A stretch of DNA of 64,000 nucleotides from Edwardsiella tarda ATCC 15947 = NBRC 105688 (GCF_003113495.2 NZ_CP084506.1:186001-250000); one strand, 5' to 3'; positions 10,042-18,570 are shown, counted from the stretch's first letter. The notes: generated by a model not told the origin, from the letters alone. Made by a program: numbers and translations.

Positions 10042-10064
10042 CCGGCCCGTGCGCGACGGGCCGG
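10042..10064. terminator. Terminator hairpin between convergent yiiM and yhhN
   Basis: A 9-bp perfect stem, CCGGCCCGT (10042-10050) with ACGGGCCGG (10056-10064), surrounds a 5-base loop in the 37-base gap between converging genes. No U run is present on either side, so strength is uncertain. Confidence 0.6.
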
Positions 10065-10072
10065 CAGCATGA

Positions 10073-10699
10073 TCACAGATACAGCGAGCGGACGATCAGG
10101 AAAAGACCGACGAAGTAGCCGAAGGCGATGATGGCGCCGGCGGCGCGGAATTGGACGCGGAAGCGATCGATCAGCCAGATGCTATTGGCTAACAGCAGCA
10201 GCCAGGCGCCGAGCAACAGGGAGAAGCCCTGATCGTCGCCGCGAGCGAAGTATTGCGCCCCCGCCATCCAGACCATCACCAACATCATCGCCACATAGGT
10301 CACGACCGGCCAACGCAGCGTATCCAATCTCCCCCAGATGATGGCCAGGAGCACCACACCGATAGCCAGCAGGATCAGCAGCGGGGGCCAGTACAGGGCC
10401 ATGGTCATACCGCTGGCGAAGCCGATGGTATACAGCAACTGGCTGAGGAATAGGGCGCCGATGGCATAGAGCATCCGCTCGCGCGGCAGTAGCAGCAAGG
10501 CATCGGCGATCAATGTCGCCAGCAAGCCGCACAAGATAAAGTAACCGCTCGGGCCGAGCTGCGGGGCATTCCAGCCCAGCAACAGCAGTAACAACAGCGT
10601 TAACGGCTTAAATAGCCAGCGTTGCCAGCTCGGGCCTCGGTAACTGGCATCGACATATAGCCAGCCGGAAAAAAGAACCGCCAGAAATGCCCAACTCAT
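10073..10699 (-). CDS. yhhN: YhhN family (TMEM86-like) integral membrane protein
   Basis: This is a multi-pass membrane protein of the YhhN/TMEM86 family; eukaryotic members are lysoplasmalogenases, but the bacterial role is not established. It begins MSWAFLAVLFSGWLYVDASY and has the family block YRGPSWQRWLFKPLTLLLLL, with roughly seven hydrophobic segments across 208 residues (E. coli YhhN 208). ATG 10699 was chosen because it has a GGAGG-like site and matches the E. coli start; an upstream extension to 10966 has no family similarity. It is divergent from the DUF1820 gene. Confidence 0.9.
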   Translation of the reverse strand: MSWAFLAVLFSGWLYVDASYRGPSWQRWLFKPLTLLLLLLLGWNAPQLGPSGYFILCGLLATLIADALLLLPRERMLYAIGALFLSQLLYTIGFASGMTMALYWPPLLILLAIGVVLLAIIWGRLDTLRWPVVTYVAMMLVMVWMAGAQYFARGDDQGFSLLLGAWLLLLANSIWLIDRFRVQFRAAGAIIAFGYFVGLFLIVRSLYL

Positions 10700-10964
10700 G
10701 CGTCCTCCTAACATTGGGTGGGGGATCAGCGCCGCGCGCCAGGGATATCCATCGTTTGAGTGTAGGGGAAGGCGCGTCGGGCGACAATGGCTTCCCGTGC
10801 CCGGTGTCCAGGCGCGGTCGGCTATGTTAGGCTGTGTCCGCAAACAGTGATGTGCATTGGCTGACCGCGTCGGGGGTACGTCTCCGGCACCCAAGCAGGA
10901 CGTACCCGCACCGGTGAGCAGCGCACGTGAGAGGAAACATTTACGGGAGAGTCGACCTAGCACC

Positions 10965-11285
10965 ATGTCCAGTCAGCCGCTATACCGCATCCAGTTTATG
11001 AATAACGGCAAAAACTATCAGCTGTATGTGCGGGAGATCGTACAGAGTAATCTGTTCGGTTTCATCGAGATCGCCGATTTTATCTTCGGTAGCCAGGCCA
11101 CCTTATTGGTGGACCCGAGCGAGGAGAGACTGAAGAATGAATTCGCCGGTGTCACGCGTAGCTATATTCCGATCCAGGCGGTGATCCGCATCGATGCAGT
11201 CACCGAGCGAGGAAGCGCGAGCATCTCTGATCTGGGAGACAACGTGGCGGCCTTCCCTCTGTTTAGTGGGAAGAAACCCGGATGA
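10965..11285 (+). CDS. DUF1820 family protein
   Basis: This is a 106-residue soluble protein matching the DUF1820 family: aromatic start LYRIQFMNNGKNYQLYVRE, then LFGFIEIADFIFG and the strongly conserved LLVDPSEERLKNEF, ending in a YIPIQAVIRID strand. The biochemical function is unknown. ATG 10965 is used; an upstream in-frame start at 10857 adds a segment without family features. Its end overlaps yhhM by 4 bases (ATGA), so the two are probably translationally coupled. In E. coli yhhN and yhhM adjoin without this gene, as far as I recall. Confidence 0.82.
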   Translation: MSSQPLYRIQFMNNGKNYQLYVREIVQSNLFGFIEIADFIFGSQATLLVDPSEERLKNEFAGVTRSYIPIQAVIRIDAVTERGSASISDLGDNVAAFPLFSGKKPG

Positions 11286-11635
11286 GTCGGCCGCCGTTGT
11301 TCTTCATCATCGTGGTGGTGGTGATTGCCCTGCTGGCGGCTCAGCGTTTTGTTCAGCAGCGCCGCCAGAGCGCGGCCGATGCGGCGGCGATAGCGCATAG
11401 TTTGCGAGCGACGCTGACGGAGAAGCAGGCCTTGCCTTCGCCATTGCGTTCGCGTCAACGGGAAGAGATCGTTGCCGAAACGCAGCGTTATCGCGTGCAA
11501 TTCAGTGCTGTGGACGGTAGCGCGCTGCGTTTTACCCTACCCGAGCAGGCGTGCGCCGAGTTAGTCCCAGGCATGCAGGGTATTCTGCGGGTGCAGGGTA
11601 GCCGTTTTATCAGCTTTACCCCCGACGCCGCCTGA
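11282..11635 (+). CDS. yhhM: DUF2500 membrane-anchored protein YhhM
   Basis: This is a 117-residue protein with an N-terminal membrane segment (LFFIIVVVVIALLAAQRF) after MSRPP, then a charged stretch and a beta-rich domain of the DUF2500 type (YRVQFSAVDGS...FTLPEQACAEL...LRVQGSRFISF). The start MSRPPLFFII and end RFISF match E. coli YhhM. The function is unknown. It overlaps the upstream DUF1820 gene by 4 bases and converges on yhhL. Confidence 0.88.
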   Translation: MSRPPLFFIIVVVVIALLAAQRFVQQRRQSAADAAAIAHSLRATLTEKQALPSPLRSRQREEIVAETQRYRVQFSAVDGSALRFTLPEQACAELVPGMQGILRVQGSRFISFTPDAA

Positions 11636-11643
11636 GCGGCGTC
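11624..11643. terminator. Hairpin over the yhhM stop codon
   Basis: An 8-bp perfect stem, GACGCCGC (11624-11631) with GCGGCGTC (11636-11643), has the loop CTGA, which contains the yhhM TGA stop. It lies between convergent yhhM and yhhL, so a bidirectional terminator role is likely, though no U tract is seen. Confidence 0.5.
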
Positions 11644-11648
11644 CGTGA

Positions 11649-11924
11649 TTAGGGCTTGTTGCGGGGCTGCCTCTTCTGCCAGGCGAGTAGCTCGAATACG
11701 CCGAACAGGAAGATGCGCAGCTCCTGCCAGAATCCCAGCTTACGGTTATCGGCTGGCAGGGTGCTCTTCAGCAGGGTGACCTGTAGGCCGTGCATTAACA
11801 CGGTGAAAACCATCGCGACGTTGACGAAAATATTCAGTGGGCGCGGGAAGGCATGCAACAGGTTCGCCAACATAAACCCCCATACGCCCAGCATCAGCAA
11901 GCGACCCAGATTAATCCACATCAT
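11649..11924 (-). CDS. yhhL: DUF1145 membrane protein YhhL
   Basis: This is a small inner-membrane protein of 91 residues with two to three hydrophobic segments (LLMLGVWGFMLANLLHAF and NIFVNVAMVFTVLMHGLQVTLL) and the family pattern PLNIF...MHGLQV. It is the E. coli YhhL/DUF1145 equivalent, of unknown function. Its start overlaps the end of rsmD by 14 bases on the same strand, so it is translated downstream of rsmD as in E. coli. Confidence 0.85.
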   Translation of the reverse strand: MMWINLGRLLMLGVWGFMLANLLHAFPRPLNIFVNVAMVFTVLMHGLQVTLLKSTLPADNRKLGFWQELRIFLFGVFELLAWQKRQPRNKP

Positions 11925-12525
11925 CTATTATCTCCTGGTGCGCGGCATCGTTTTGGCGATGATACAGGCGGTAGGCGACCTGACCGGCGTGTTTCTCGCG
12001 TTGTAAGCTCCAACTCGCTGGCAATACCAGTGCAGGCCCTTCGGCTTCGCATTCGACATAGATCCAGGCGTCGTCGGCCAGCCACCCCTGACTTTCCAAC
12101 AGGAACAGGGTGTCGTTCAAGAGCCCTTTGCGGAAGGGCGGATCGAGAAATACCACCTGATAGGGTTCACCTGGCTGAGCTAAGAAGCGTAACGCATCGG
12201 TATGAACGACGCTGATCTGTGAACAGTTAAGCAGAGCCGCGTTTTTACGCAGACCGGCTGCGACGTGACGATCGGCCTCTAGCAGCGTGGCGTGCGCGGC
12301 ATAGCGAGAGATGGCCTCGAATCCCAGGGCACCGCTTCCGGCGAAGACGTCCAGGCAACGACTATCGGGCAGGATCGGTGCCAACCAGTTGAACAGGGTT
12401 TCGCGTACCCGGTCGGTGGTCGGGCGTAATCCTGGGCTATCGGGCACTGGCAGCTTGCGGCCGCGCCACTGCCCGGCGATGATGCGGATCTGTCCGCTGG
12501 GTTGTGCGTGAGGTTTTTTTGCCAT
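11911..12525 (-). CDS. rsmD: 16S rRNA (guanine966-N2)-methyltransferase RsmD
   Basis: RsmD methylates G966 of 16S rRNA in the small subunit using S-adenosylmethionine. The N-terminal IRIIAGQWRGRKLPV and LRPTTDRVRETLFNWL are family hallmarks; the SAM-binding motif DVFAGSGALGFEA and catalytic motif FLDPPF follow. At 204 residues it is close to E. coli RsmD (198). It is divergent from ftsY across a 345-base gap, as in E. coli. Confidence 0.95.
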   Translation of the reverse strand: MAKKPHAQPSGQIRIIAGQWRGRKLPVPDSPGLRPTTDRVRETLFNWLAPILPDSRCLDVFAGSGALGFEAISRYAAHATLLEADRHVAAGLRKNAALLNCSQISVVHTDALRFLAQPGEPYQVVFLDPPFRKGLLNDTLFLLESQGWLADDAWIYVECEAEGPALVLPASWSLQREKHAGQVAYRLYHRQNDAAHQEIIDDVD

Positions 12526-12870
12526 CTATTCTGTTAATGTTGTTGAGGAAATCGGAGACAGGGGAATACGTCACCCTGTGGCCAGTTTGCGCGCCGCTGG
12601 GGACGGGACAATCTGGCGGATGATTGCGGGAGCGCTCTGCTCCGGCTCCGGCAATACAGATGATTGCGCGACACAGCCTAATCCTTTATTGATTGAAATG
12701 CCACCCGAAACCCGGTGACATCCATGTTGTGTACAGCGGTTAAGTGATAAACTCATCGGTTGGTATTTTGTAAATTGAATTTGTGTCTCTCGCCGCGCGG
12801 CGTTGTCCGCGCCAGCCCATGGTGGGAGTCCGCTTATAGCCAAGATTTGAGGCGGGAGTAGAGTCGTAAG
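12526..12870. other. Divergent intergenic region rsmD/ftsY
   Basis: This 345-base gap should carry the rsmD and ftsY promoters. A weak inverted repeat GGAGC/GCTCC is at about 12630-12643. I could not place a promoter with confidence, and the open frames in it lack ribosome sites and family features. Confidence 0.4.
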
Positions 12871-14517
12871 ATGGCAAAAGATAAGAAACGTGGATTTTTC
12901 TCTTGGCTGGGATTTGGCCGTCAACAGGAGCCAGAGGCGCAGTCGGAAGAGCAGGCCACGCCAACGCCAGTCGTTGAGCCGGAGGCCGAGCGACGTGAGT
13001 CGGAGAGCAGCGCACAGTCAGCGTTGACCCCCAGCGAAACCTTACCGCTTGACACGGCGCCTACCGCGTCGATGCTCGCTGCAGAGCAGGCAGAGCAGGC
13101 AGAGCAGGCAGAGCAGGCAGAGCAGGCAGAGCAGGCAGAGCAGGCAGAGCAGGCAGAGCAGGCAGAGCAGGCAGAGCAGGCAGAGCAGGCAGAGCAGGCA
13201 GAGCAGGCAGAGCAGGCAGAGCAGGCAGAGCAGGCAGAGCAGGCAGAGCAGGCAGAGCAGGCAGAGCAGGCAGAGCAGGCAGAGCAGGCAGAGCAGGCAG
13301 AGCAGGCAGAGCAGGCAGAGCAGGCAGAGCAGGCAGAGCAGGCAGAGCAGGCAGAGCAAGCGGCGCAGGAGGCTCTCGTGGTCGATGCCGCGGCCTTAGC
13401 CACCGTCGCGTTAGAGGAGACACCTGCCGAGCAAGACGAGGCGTTGGCCAGCGAAGAGGCTCATCACCCAGAGAGCGCTATCAGCGAACTGGCCGAGGTG
13501 GCGCGTTCGCAGGAGACCGTGGACCTGCAAGATATCGTCACCGAGGAGGCGGCTTCGCCCGCGCCGGTCAGTGCCCGTGAGCAGGAAAAACCAACCAAGG
13601 AGGGCTTCTTCGCCCGTTTGAAGCGCAGCTTGGTCAAGACGCGTCAAAACCTCGGCTCCGGTTTTTTTGGCCTGTTCCGCGGTAAGAAGATCGATGATGA
13701 TCTGTTCGATGAATTGGAAGAGCAGCTGCTGGTCGCCGATGTCGGTGTGGATACCACGCGTAAAATCATCGATACGCTAACCACGCATGCCAGTCGTAAA
13801 GAGCTGAAAGATGCCGAGGCGCTGTACGGCAAGTTAAAACAGGAGATGGGTGAGATCCTGCATAAGGTGGATGCGCCGTTGGATATTAGCGGGCATCAGC
13901 CGTTCGTCATCTTAATGGTCGGTGTTAACGGTGTGGGTAAGACTACCACCATCGGCAAGCTGGCTCGTCAGTTCCAGGCTCAGGGAAAGTCGGTGATGCT
14001 GGCGGCTGGGGATACCTTCCGTGCCGCGGCCGTCGAACAGTTGCAGGTCTGGGGTGAGCGCAATCATATTCCTGTGATCGCCCAGCATACCGGCGCCGAT
14101 TCGGCCTCGGTGATCTTCGATGCCATCCAGGCGGCCAAGGCGCGCAAGGTGGATGTGTTGATCGCCGATACGGCGGGACGCCTGCAGAATAAGTCTCACC
14201 TGATGGAAGAGTTGAAGAAGATCGTGCGGGTGATGAAGAAGCTGGATGAGCAAGCGCCTCACGAGGTGATGCTGACGATTGATGCCAGCACCGGGCAGAA
14301 TGCGATCAGCCAGGCGCGTCTGTTCCATGAGGCCGTCGGTCTGACGGGTATCACCCTCACTAAGCTGGATGGTACCGCCAAGGGCGGGGTGATCTTCGCC
14401 GTCGCCGATCAGTTCGGTATCCCGATTCGCTACATCGGCGTCGGGGAAGGCATCGAAGATTTGCGTCCCTTTAAGGCGGATGATTTTATTGAGGCACTTT
14501 TTGCCCGAGAGGATTAA
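12871..14517 (+). CDS. ftsY: Signal recognition particle receptor FtsY with 31 Ala-Glu-Gln repeats
   Basis: FtsY is the SRP receptor GTPase that docks ribosome-nascent-chain complexes at the inner membrane. The start MAKDKKRGFFSWLGFG is the usual membrane-binding peptide. Residues 71-163 are 31 consecutive AEQ units inside the acidic A domain. A second amphipathic start of the NG core follows (FFARLKRSL), then GTPase motifs GVNGVGKT at 351-358, DTAGR at 433-437 and TKLDGTAKGG from 497. Total length is 548 against 497 in E. coli; the excess lies in the repeat-bearing A domain. FtsE follows after 5 bases. Confidence 0.97.
   Translation: MAKDKKRGFFSWLGFGRQQEPEAQSEEQATPTPVVEPEAERRESESSAQSALTPSETLPLDTAPTASMLAAEQAEQAEQAEQAEQAEQAEQAEQAEQAEQAEQAEQAEQAEQAEQAEQAEQAEQAEQAEQAEQAEQAEQAEQAEQAEQAEQAEQAEQAEQAEQAAQEALVVDAAALATVALEETPAEQDEALASEEAHHPESAISELAEVARSQETVDLQDIVTEEAASPAPVSAREQEKPTKEGFFARLKRSLVKTRQNLGSGFFGLFRGKKIDDDLFDELEEQLLVADVGVDTTRKIIDTLTTHASRKELKDAEALYGKLKQEMGEILHKVDAPLDISGHQPFVILMVGVNGVGKTTTIGKLARQFQAQGKSVMLAAGDTFRAAAVEQLQVWGERNHIPVIAQHTGADSASVIFDAIQAAKARKVDVLIADTAGRLQNKSHLMEELKKIVRVMKKLDEQAPHEVMLTIDASTGQNAISQARLFHEAVGLTGITLTKLDGTAKGGVIFAVADQFGIPIRYIGVGEGIEDLRPFKADDFIEALFARED
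13081..13359 (+). repeat. Tandem 9-bp repeat (31 copies of gcagagcag) inside ftsY
   Basis: The run spans 279 bases: 30 identical copies of GCAGAGCAG and a last copy ending CAA instead of CAG. Each unit encodes Ala-Glu-Gln. Because the unit is a multiple of three, gain or loss of copies leaves the reading frame intact. The absence of synonymous change among 30 copies points to recent expansion or ongoing homogenisation by slippage. Confidence 0.98.
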
Positions 14518-14522
14518 AACGG

Positions 14523-15194
14523 ATGATTCGCTTCGAACAGGTCAGTAAAGCGTATCTGGGCGGTCGTCAGGCCTTGCAGGGGGTGGATTTTCACCTGAAG
14601 CAAGGGGAGATGGCGTTCTTGACCGGCCACTCCGGGGCGGGGAAGAGTACCCTGCTGAAGCTGATTTGCGGTATTGAGCGCCCGAGTGCCGGGCACATCT
14701 GGTTTAGCGGTCACGATATCAGCCGGTTGAAAAACCGCGAGGTGCCGTTTCTACGGCGCCAGATCGGGATGATCTTCCAGGATCACCATCTGCTGTTGGA
14801 TCGCACGGTGTACGATAACGTGGCGATGCCGTTGATCATCTCCGGCGCCAGCAGCGAGGATATCCGTCGCCGCGTGTCGGCGGCGCTGGATAAAGTCGGT
14901 TTATTGGATAAGGCGAAGAACTTCCCTATCCAACTTTCCGGCGGTGAGCAGCAACGGGTCGGCATCGCTCGGGCGGTGGTCAATAAGCCGGCGGTGCTAC
15001 TGGCGGATGAGCCGACCGGTAATCTGGATGAGGCCTTATCCGAAGGTATTTTGCGCCTGTTCGAAGAGTTTAACCGTGTCGGGGTGACGGTGCTGATGGC
15101 GACGCACGATATGGGGCTGATCGCCCGGCGTCGTTATCGCATCTTGACCCTCAGTCAGGGACGCATGGCGGGAGGTGTCCAGCATGAGCAATAA
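14523..15194 (+). CDS. ftsE: Cell division ATP-binding protein FtsE
   Basis: FtsE is the ATPase half of FtsEX, which at the septum drives EnvC-dependent amidase activation and divisome assembly. Walker [10 protein letters not shown] is at residues 35-43, the ABC signature [14 protein letters not shown] and Walker [12 protein letters not shown] follow, and the switch His is in MATHD. At 223 residues it equals the E. coli protein within one residue. It starts 5 bases after ftsY and overlaps ftsX by 11 bases, the classic ftsY-ftsE-ftsX operon. Confidence 0.97.
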   Translation: MIRFEQVSKAYLGGRQALQGVDFHLKQGEMAFLTGHSGAGKSTLLKLICGIERPSAGHIWFSGHDISRLKNREVPFLRRQIGMIFQDHHLLLDRTVYDNVAMPLIISGASSEDIRRRVSAALDKVGLLDKAKNFPIQLSGGEQQRVGIARAVVNKPAVLLADEPTGNLDEALSEGILRLFEEFNRVGVTVLMATHDMGLIARRRYRILTLSQGRMAGGVQHEQ

Positions 15195-16146
15195 ATCCCA
15201 TACCCGTCGCCCGGACAAGAGCAAGGCGCTGCGCGGCGGTTGGCGCGAGCAGTGGCGCTATGCTTGGTTGAACACCCTGGCGGATATGCTACGCCAGCCG
15301 TTAGCGACCCTGCTGACGGTGATGGTTATCGCCATCTCCTTGACGCTGCCGAGTGTGTGCTATCTGGTTTATAAGAATGTCAGCGAGGCCGCGACCCAGT
15401 GGTATCCGACACCGCAGTTGACGGTATATCTGGATAAGGCGCTAGATGACGATGCGGCCAGCCAGGTGATCGCCACCCTCAAGCAGCAGGATGGTGTGGC
15501 GAAGGTCAATTACCTGTCGCGTGAAGAGGCATTAGGCGAGTTCCGGAACTGGTCCGGTTTCGGTGGTGCCTTGGATATGTTGGAGGAGAACCCGCTGCCG
15601 GCGGTGGCAATCATCACGCCTAAACTCAACTTTGAGAGTAGCGCGACCCTGAACTCTCTACGCGATCGCGTGGCGGCGGTGCAAGGCGTGGATGAGGTGC
15701 GTATGGACGATAGCTGGTTCGCCCGCTTGGCCGCGCTGACGGGGTTGGTCGGCCAGGTGGCCGGGATGATCGGCGTATTGATGGTGGTGGCGGTGTTCCT
15801 GGTGATCGGTAACAGCGTACGCCTGAGCATCTTCAGTCGCCGTGATACAATCAATGTGATGAAGTTGATCGGGGCGACCGACGGTTTTATTTTACGTCCC
15901 TTCCTCAATGGCGGAGCCTTACTGGGATTCTGTGGCGCCTTGTTATCGCTGATCCTGTCTCAGACGATGGTCTGGCAGCTGGGGGGCGCGGTCTCCCGTG
16001 TGGCCTCGGTCTTCGGTACCAGCTTTACGCTGCATGGTTTGAGCTGGGATGAGTGCTTGCTGCTGCTGTTGGTCGCAACGATGATCGGTTGGTTGGCGGC
16101 CTGGCTGGCAACGGTACAGCATTTACGCCGTTTTACGCCGCAGTAA
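15184..16146 (+). CDS. ftsX: Cell division permease-like protein FtsX
   Basis: FtsX is the membrane partner of FtsE and transmits ATP-driven shape change to EnvC in the periplasm. A basic cytoplasmic N-terminus precedes TM1 ([20 protein letters not shown]), a periplasmic loop with [20 protein letters not shown], and three C-terminal membrane helices. ATG 15184, 8 bases after GGAGG, was chosen over an in-frame GTG at 15175 that lies within that ribosome site. Its 320 residues make it shorter than E. coli FtsX (352), and the difference is in the N-terminal tail. Confidence 0.95.
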   Translation: MSNKSHTRRPDKSKALRGGWREQWRYAWLNTLADMLRQPLATLLTVMVIAISLTLPSVCYLVYKNVSEAATQWYPTPQLTVYLDKALDDDAASQVIATLKQQDGVAKVNYLSREEALGEFRNWSGFGGALDMLEENPLPAVAIITPKLNFESSATLNSLRDRVAAVQGVDEVRMDDSWFARLAALTGLVGQVAGMIGVLMVVAVFLVIGNSVRLSIFSRRDTINVMKLIGATDGFILRPFLNGGALLGFCGALLSLILSQTMVWQLGGAVSRVASVFGTSFTLHGLSWDECLLLLLVATMIGWLAAWLATVQHLRRFTPQ

Positions 16147-16318
16147 CACGACGTCATATTACCTTATGCTATACTCTCTCCCCGTTGAGTCCGAGACGGG
16201 GGGAGAGCCTGATGGCCTGACCCAACCTTGGTTCCCGCCTGGTATGGTTTTATTCTCCCTTCGCACACCACAATCGTGTAGGCTTGGTTTAGCCTGAGTT
16301 GCAGATTTGTGCAATATT

Positions 16319-16337
16319 GTTCACTATAATAGTGAAC
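16319..16337. promoter_or_regulatory. 19-bp perfect palindrome upstream of rpoH
   Basis: GTTCACTAT (16319-16327), a central A, and ATAGTGAAC (16329-16337) form a perfect inverted repeat. It contains a consensus TATAAT (16325-16330) and its right arm runs into the sigma-E -35 element. It looks like an operator for a dimeric regulator, but I do not recognise the regulator. Confidence 0.5.
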
Positions 16338-16360
16338 TTGTGGGGTGACTCACGGTCAAA
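16334..16360 (+). promoter_or_regulatory. Sigma-E (RpoE) promoter of rpoH, E. coli P3 equivalent
   Basis: The -35 element GAACTT (16334-16339), a 16-base spacer and the -10 element TCAAA (16356-16360) match the E. coli rpoH P3 arrangement, including spacer bases GTGG...TCACGG. P3 gives rpoH expression under extreme heat or envelope stress. Identification rests on recalled similarity to the E. coli sequence. Confidence 0.75.
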
Positions 16361-16451
16361 TTATGCAGAAACGTGCTAGCTTTCGTTGTTTGGCTCTTTG
16401 CCAGACCGTAAGCGGTCAATGCACGGACTGTTAGCGTATTGAGAGGGTTTG

Positions 16452-17306
16452 ATGAGCAAAGAAATGCAAACTTTAACCTTGGTTCCCCAGGGCAGTCTGG
16501 AGGCCTATGTGCGGGCTGCCAATGCCTATCCGATGCTGACGGCAGAGGAAGAGCGGGCGCTGGGTGAACGGCTGCATTACCAGGGTGACTTGGATGCGGC
16601 TAAGCAGCTGATCCTGTCGCATCTGCGCTTTGTGGTTCATGTCGCCCGTAACTACGCCGGCTATGGCTTGCCACAGGCGGATCTGATTCAGGAAGGTAAC
16701 ATCGGTCTGATGAAGGCCGTGCGGCGTTTTAACCCCGAGATGGGGGTTCGTCTGGTCTCCTTTGCCGTGCATTGGATCAAGGCCGAGATCCACGAGTATG
16801 TGCTGCGTAACTGGCGCATCGTGAAGGTGGCGACTACCAAGGCACAGCGTAAGCTATTCTTTAACCTGCGCAAGACTAAGCAGCGTCTGGGGTGGTTCAA
16901 CCAGGATGAGGTTGAACTGGTTGCCCGCGAGCTGGGCGTCAGCGAGAAAGACGTGTTGGAGATGGAGTCGCGCATGGCGGCGCAAGATATGGCGTTCGAC
17001 CTGCCGAATGACGATGAGCAGGAAGGCGCGCCCGCCGCTCCGGTGTTGTTCTTGCAAGACAAGTCTTCTGACTTCGCCAATGAGATCGAGGACGACAACT
17101 GGGAAAGTCACGCCGCCGATAAGCTGAGCGTCGCCCTGGAAGGGTTAGACGAGCGTAGCCAGCACATCATCCGCGCCCGTTGGCTGGACAGTGAGAATAA
17201 GGCGACGCTGCAAGAGCTGGCCGATCGTTACGGAGTTTCCGCCGAGCGTGTGCGTCAGTTAGAAAAAAATGCCATGAAGAAACTGCGTGCGGCGATAGAA
17301 GCCTAA
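16452..17306 (+). CDS. rpoH: Heat-shock sigma factor RpoH (sigma-32)
   Basis: This sigma-70 family factor directs RNA polymerase to heat-shock promoters. Region 2 reads [20 protein letters not shown] and [19 protein letters not shown]; the RpoH-specific box [17 protein letters not shown] follows; region 4 ends with the helix-turn-helix [20 protein letters not shown]. At 284 residues it equals E. coli RpoH. ATG 16452 was chosen over an adjoining TTG because it follows GAGAGGGTTTG as in E. coli. Start-codon pairing with the early coding region acts as a thermosensor in E. coli; I did not fold it here. Confidence 0.98.
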   Translation: MSKEMQTLTLVPQGSLEAYVRAANAYPMLTAEEERALGERLHYQGDLDAAKQLILSHLRFVVHVARNYAGYGLPQADLIQEGNIGLMKAVRRFNPEMGVRLVSFAVHWIKAEIHEYVLRNWRIVKVATTKAQRKLFFNLRKTKQRLGWFNQDEVELVARELGVSEKDVLEMESRMAAQDMAFDLPNDDEQEGAPAAPVLFLQDKSSDFANEIEDDNWESHAADKLSVALEGLDERSQHIIRARWLDSENKATLQELADRYGVSAERVRQLEKNAMKKLRAAIEA

Positions 17307-17328
17307 GTCGGCACACGGCAGAATAGAG

Positions 17329-17354
17329 GGCGATGCATTGGCATCGCCTTTTTT
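17329..17354 (+). terminator. Rho-independent terminator after rpoH
   Basis: GGCGATGC (17329-17336) pairs with GCATCGCC (17341-17348) around a 4-base loop and is followed directly by six T (17349-17354). This is a textbook intrinsic terminator. Confidence 0.93.
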
Positions 17355-17399
17355 ATTGCCTGCGATTCGGTATTGGCGCAATGGATCCGAGGAGGAAGG

Positions 17400-18524
17400 A
17401 TGAACGGCAGCGACCTCAGCGAGGCCGTGGCTCGGCAGATCGTACACCGGGCGATGAAGATCATCGGCCATTCGGTCAATGTGATGGATGCCCACGGGAT
17501 GATCATCGCCTCTGGCGATGCGGCGCGGGTGCATCAACGCCATGAGGGCGCGGTATTAGCGCTGGCAGAAAACCGATTGATTGAGATCGATGAGGCGGCG
17601 GCGAGTCAGTTGCGAGGCGTGCGCCCGGGTATCAATCTACCGATTGCCTTTCAGCGGCGCGTCATCGGTGTCGTCGGGATCTCTGGGGCACCGAGTGAGG
17701 TGCGAGCCTATGGCGAGCTGGTGCGTATGGCGGCCGAACTGATCGTGGAGCAAGCGGCGCTGCTGGAGCAGAATCAGTGGGAGAAGCGTTATCGGGAAAC
17801 ACTGGTACAACAGCTGATCGCCGATGAGCGTGACGAGGGGCAGCTGGCGGCGACCGCCGCCTATCTGGGCGTCGATGTTACCCAGCCTCGCATCGCGCTG
17901 TTGTTTACCTTGCAAGATGCCCAGCATGAGACGCTACGCGCGCTACTCGAGGCATTGACGGCCTTAAATCGTGAGGCGTTGATCGGAGTGCAGGGGTTCG
18001 GCCAACTGGTGGTATTACTCCCCTGCGACGCAGAGGCATCGGGGGCGGATCCTGCGTTGCGCCGGACGGTACGCCAGTTAACGCGCGGCATCGCGGCACG
18101 TTTCGCCTTGCGCGTCTATGTCGGTGGGCACTTCTACGGCAGCGATGCCATCTCTCGCTCTTACCGGAGCGCCGTGGCGCTGCAGGCGTTGGCTCGTCGC
18201 CATGCGCTGCATGGCGCCCTGCTGTATTATCACGATCATGTGTTGCCGGCGCTACTGGAGCAATTGGCTGGCAGTTGGCAGGCTGATGAACTGGGACGCA
18301 CCTGGCGAATACTGCAACGCCAGGATAGCCGTGGGGTGTTGTGCCGTACCCTGCAGGCATTCTTTGCTCAGAATTGTGAACTGTCTCAAACCTCAAAACA
18401 GCTGCATATCCACGTCAATACCCTCCGTTATCGCCTACAGCGTATATCCGATATAACTGGATTAAATATCAATAAATTAGACGATGTTATTCAGCTTTAT
18501 CTTGGTATGCAGCTCCACGGCTAA
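17400..18524 (+). CDS. cdaR: CdaR-type sugar diacid/glycerate transcriptional regulator
   Basis: This is a 374-residue regulator of the CdaR family, which in E. coli activates uptake and breakdown genes for D-glucarate, D-galactarate and D-glycerate. The N-terminal diacid-recognition domain has INVMDARG-like VNVMDAHGMIIASGD and the GVRPGINLPI block; the C-terminal PucR-type helix-turn-helix is QTSKQLHIHVNTLRYRLQRI. ATG 17400 with GGAGGAAGG just before it was chosen over an upstream TTG. The next genes are a GntP permease and glycerate kinase, so glycerate is the likely inducer. Specificity could differ from the E. coli protein. Confidence 0.82.
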   Translation: MNGSDLSEAVARQIVHRAMKIIGHSVNVMDAHGMIIASGDAARVHQRHEGAVLALAENRLIEIDEAAASQLRGVRPGINLPIAFQRRVIGVVGISGAPSEVRAYGELVRMAAELIVEQAALLEQNQWEKRYRETLVQQLIADERDEGQLAATAAYLGVDVTQPRIALLFTLQDAQHETLRALLEALTALNREALIGVQGFGQLVVLLPCDAEASGADPALRRTVRQLTRGIAARFALRVYVGGHFYGSDAISRSYRSAVALQALARRHALHGALLYYHDHVLPALLEQLAGSWQADELGRTWRILQRQDSRGVLCRTLQAFFAQNCELSQTSKQLHIHVNTLRYRLQRISDITGLNINKLDDVIQLYLGMQLHG

Positions 18525-18540
18525 TTTGTACAAACCTACA

Positions 18541-18570
18541 AAAATAGGGCCGTAGCACGGCCCATTTTCT
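18541..18570. terminator. Terminator after cdaR-like gene
   Basis: GGGCCGT (18547-18553) and ACGGCCC (18557-18563) form a 7-bp stem with a 3-base loop. AAAAT before and ATTTT after extend it and give a short U tract. It separates the regulator from the permease-kinase pair, which must then have its own promoter at about 18571-18660. Confidence 0.8.

Larger units (their letters stand above)
16147..16451 (+). promoter_or_regulatory. ftsX-rpoH intergenic control region
   Basis: This 305-base gap holds the rpoH promoters. A G/C stem (CTCTCCCCGT at 16176-16185 with a G-bulged partner ending 16207) follows ftsX and may be its terminator, but lacks a U run. Further on lie a 19-bp palindrome, a sigma-E promoter and a small leader hairpin GACCG/CGGTC (16404-16417). 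No coding frame is evident. Confidence 0.6.

Noticed and set aside
12571..12924. 117-codon reverse frame between rsmD and ftsY
   Set aside because: It runs into the ftsY start on the opposite strand, with no ribosome site and no family features.
13081..13359. CRISPR-like array
   Set aside because: Units are 9 bp, contiguous and without spacers, and lie in frame inside ftsY.
13042..13423. Several long open frames across the ftsY repeat on both strands (for example 12921-13403 reverse)
   Set aside because: A 9-bp repeat without stops in any frame keeps all frames open. These products are pure tripeptide repeats without starts or ribosome sites of their own.
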